From an uncultured Flavihumibacter sp. (lineage in GTDB: Bacteria > Bacteroidota > Bacteroidia > Chitinophagales > Chitinophagaceae), in assembly GCA_946481605.1 (NCBI GenBank), contig CAMLPA010000014.1, positions 1 to 17,809 on the forward strand: a stretch of 17,809 nucleotides of DNA, read 5' to 3'. Made by a program: the position numbers and the translations under genes. The notes under the pieces were generated by a model. It saw nothing but the letters and a program-made list of their open reading frames with translations, ran no database searches and had not been told where the DNA came from. The stretch's first letter is position 1. Each line of letters opens with the position of its first letter. Below are positions 16,645-17,809 of the stretch, piece after piece.

Positions 16645-17809
16645 ATGAGATTACCCTTACTATCCCTTATTATCTTACCGGCAACAGGCTTCGCGCAGCA
16701 AAACAAAGCCATCCATTTTACCATTCATCCGGACCGTAAAGAGCAGGTCGTGGACAATATCGGCGCCTCCGGTTGCTGGTTCTCCGAGGGCATCGGCAAA
16801 TACTGGCCCGAAGAAAAAAAAGAACAGATCGCGGAATGGCTCTTCAGCAAAGAACTGGATCAAACCGGAACACCAAAAGGAATCGGGCTTTCTGCCTGGC
16901 GTTTCAACATTGGCGGCGGAACCGCTGAACAGGGCGACAGCAGCGGCATCAAAGATTTCAGAAAAAGAGTGGAGAGCTTTCAGAACCCGGATGGCTCCTA
17001 CGATTGGAGCAAACAATCGGGCTACCTCTGGTTCGTAAAAAAAGCAAAAAATTACGGCGTTGAAAACCTGATCGCTTTCTCCAATACGCCGCCCGTTCAT
17101 TTCACAAAAAACGGACGCGGCTTTAAAACAGAAAAAGATTTCACGGCCAACCTTCGTCCTGATAAATACAGCGCTTACGCGGGATTTCTTGCAGATGTAC
17201 TGAAACATTTCCAGCAGGAAGGCATCTTCTTTAAATACATCAGTCCGGTGAATGAACCGCAATGGGACTGGAGCAACAAACCAGGGCAGGCAAGCCAGGA
17301 AGGAAGTCCATGGTACAATGAAGACATTTACAAAATTGCAACCGCCCTTGACAGTGCGCTTTCTGCGCATCAACTTACTTCCCGCATCATGATTACCGAA
17401 GCAGGTATGCTGGATTACCTCTATAAAAATAACGGTCGCGCAGGAGCGCAGATGCAGACATTTTTTAATCCGAAAAGCGCCTTGAACGTTTCAAAACTTA
17501 CACATACAGCGCCATTCATCGGCGGACACAGCTATTTTACGGATGGTGGAGACACGAACCGCATCCGCATCCGGCAGGCACTGAAAGATACCGCACACGC
17601 CTACGGCGTAGATTACTGGCAAACCGAATACTCCATGCTGGGCGAAGGTTTCAGAGAAGGCACCAGGGGTAGAAGAAGCGCCATGGACTGCGCTCTATTC
17701 CTGGCCAAAGTGATCCATACCGACCTGGCAGTGGCCAATGCAAAGGCCTGGCACCTCTGGAACAGTTACGAACCCGGCAATCCTTCCTTCGACACACGGT
17801 ATTTCCTGA
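16645..17809 (+). CDS. GH30 family exported glycosidase, endo-beta-1,6-galactanase-like (3' end missing)
   Basis: The first 388 residues of a secreted clan A TIM-barrel glycosidase are visible; the gene runs off the right edge with no stop. A signal peptide (MRLPLLSLIILPATGFA, cleaved about residue 17) precedes DNIGASGCWFSEGIGKYW, typical of GH30. LSAWRFNIGGGTAEQGDSSGI follows. The acid/base glutamate is expected in SPVNEPQW (E204) and the nucleophile in WQTEYSM (E328). Both are at plausible strand-4 and strand-7 places for a retaining enzyme. The sequence most resembles the GH30 group that includes endo-beta-1,6-galactanases, but the exact subfamily cannot be fixed by eye. It follows a strong terminator and lacks the tandem operator. 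A weak TACATTTA (16616-16623) may be part of its own promoter. Confidence 0.82.
   Translation, partial: MRLPLLSLIILPATGFAQQNKAIHFTIHPDRKEQVVDNIGASGCWFSEGIGKYWPEEKKEQIAEWLFSKELDQTGTPKGIGLSAWRFNIGGGTAEQGDSSGIKDFRKRVESFQNPDGSYDWSKQSGYLWFVKKAKNYGVENLIAFSNTPPVHFTKNGRGFKTEKDFTANLRPDKYSAYAGFLADVLKHFQQEGIFFKYISPVNEPQWDWSNKPGQASQEGSPWYNEDIYKIATALDSALSAHQLTSRIMITEAGMLDYLYKNNGRAGAQMQTFFNPKSALNVSKLTHTAPFIGGHSYFTDGGDTNRIRIRQALKDTAHAYGVDYWQTEYSMLGEGFREGTRGRRSAMDCALFLAKVIHTDLAVANAKAWHLWNSYEPGNPSFDTRYFL

Noticed and set aside
16675..17373. Minus-strand open frame of 232 codons at the right end
   Set aside because: It is antisense to the GH30 gene, which has a signal peptide and both catalytic glutamates on the plus strand.

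Overview
The window looks like part of the chromosome of a Bacteroidota member, most likely of the Chitinophagaceae type (inference). The signs are a SusC/SusD pair, a hybrid two-component system (HTCS) regulator with an AraC output domain, SusD-type lipoproteins whose signal peptides end in SC or AC, and TTTG-type promoter elements. It holds most of a polysaccharide utilization locus (PUL).

Layout. Bases 1-114 are a left edge with no assignable gene. A GH78 alpha-L-rhamnosidase-like enzyme lies on the minus strand (115-2448). A 308-bp gap with its promoter region follows, then a small unrelated PhnB-like VOC protein (2757-3176, +). The HTCS regulator of 1370 residues comes next (3290-7402, +). 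It is followed by a lipoprotein with two FN3-like repeats and an unusual zinc-protease-like HExxH motif (7529-8746, +). A tightly packed operon follows: susC (8900-12100), susD (12111-14033), a DUF4959/DUF5126/DUF5000-type lipoprotein (14061-15257) and a DUF4998/DUF5013-type lipoprotein (15284-16531). It closes with a perfect 14-bp stem terminator (16553-16590). A GH30-type secreted glycosidase (16645 to the right edge, +) is cut off by the window end.

How it works together (inference from family knowledge). The periplasmic propeller domains of the HTCS would sense an oligosaccharide, and its AraC domain would switch on the locus. SusD and the two other surface lipoproteins bind glycan at the cell surface, SusC imports it with TonB energy, and the GH30 and GH78 enzymes cut it. 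A GH30 related to endo-beta-1,6-galactanases together with a rhamnosidase suggests a plant glycan with rhamnose-decorated galactan, such as type II arabinogalactan. This is not proven.

Main discovery. Three promoters, those of GH78 (minus strand), the HExxH lipoprotein and susC, share one architecture. Each has two C-rich half-sites exactly 21 bp apart and a TTTGC element whose first T is exactly 32 bp downstream of the A that starts the second half-site. This looks like the operator of the neighbouring HTCS. It ties the opposite-strand GH78 gene and the protease-like lipoprotein into the same regulon.
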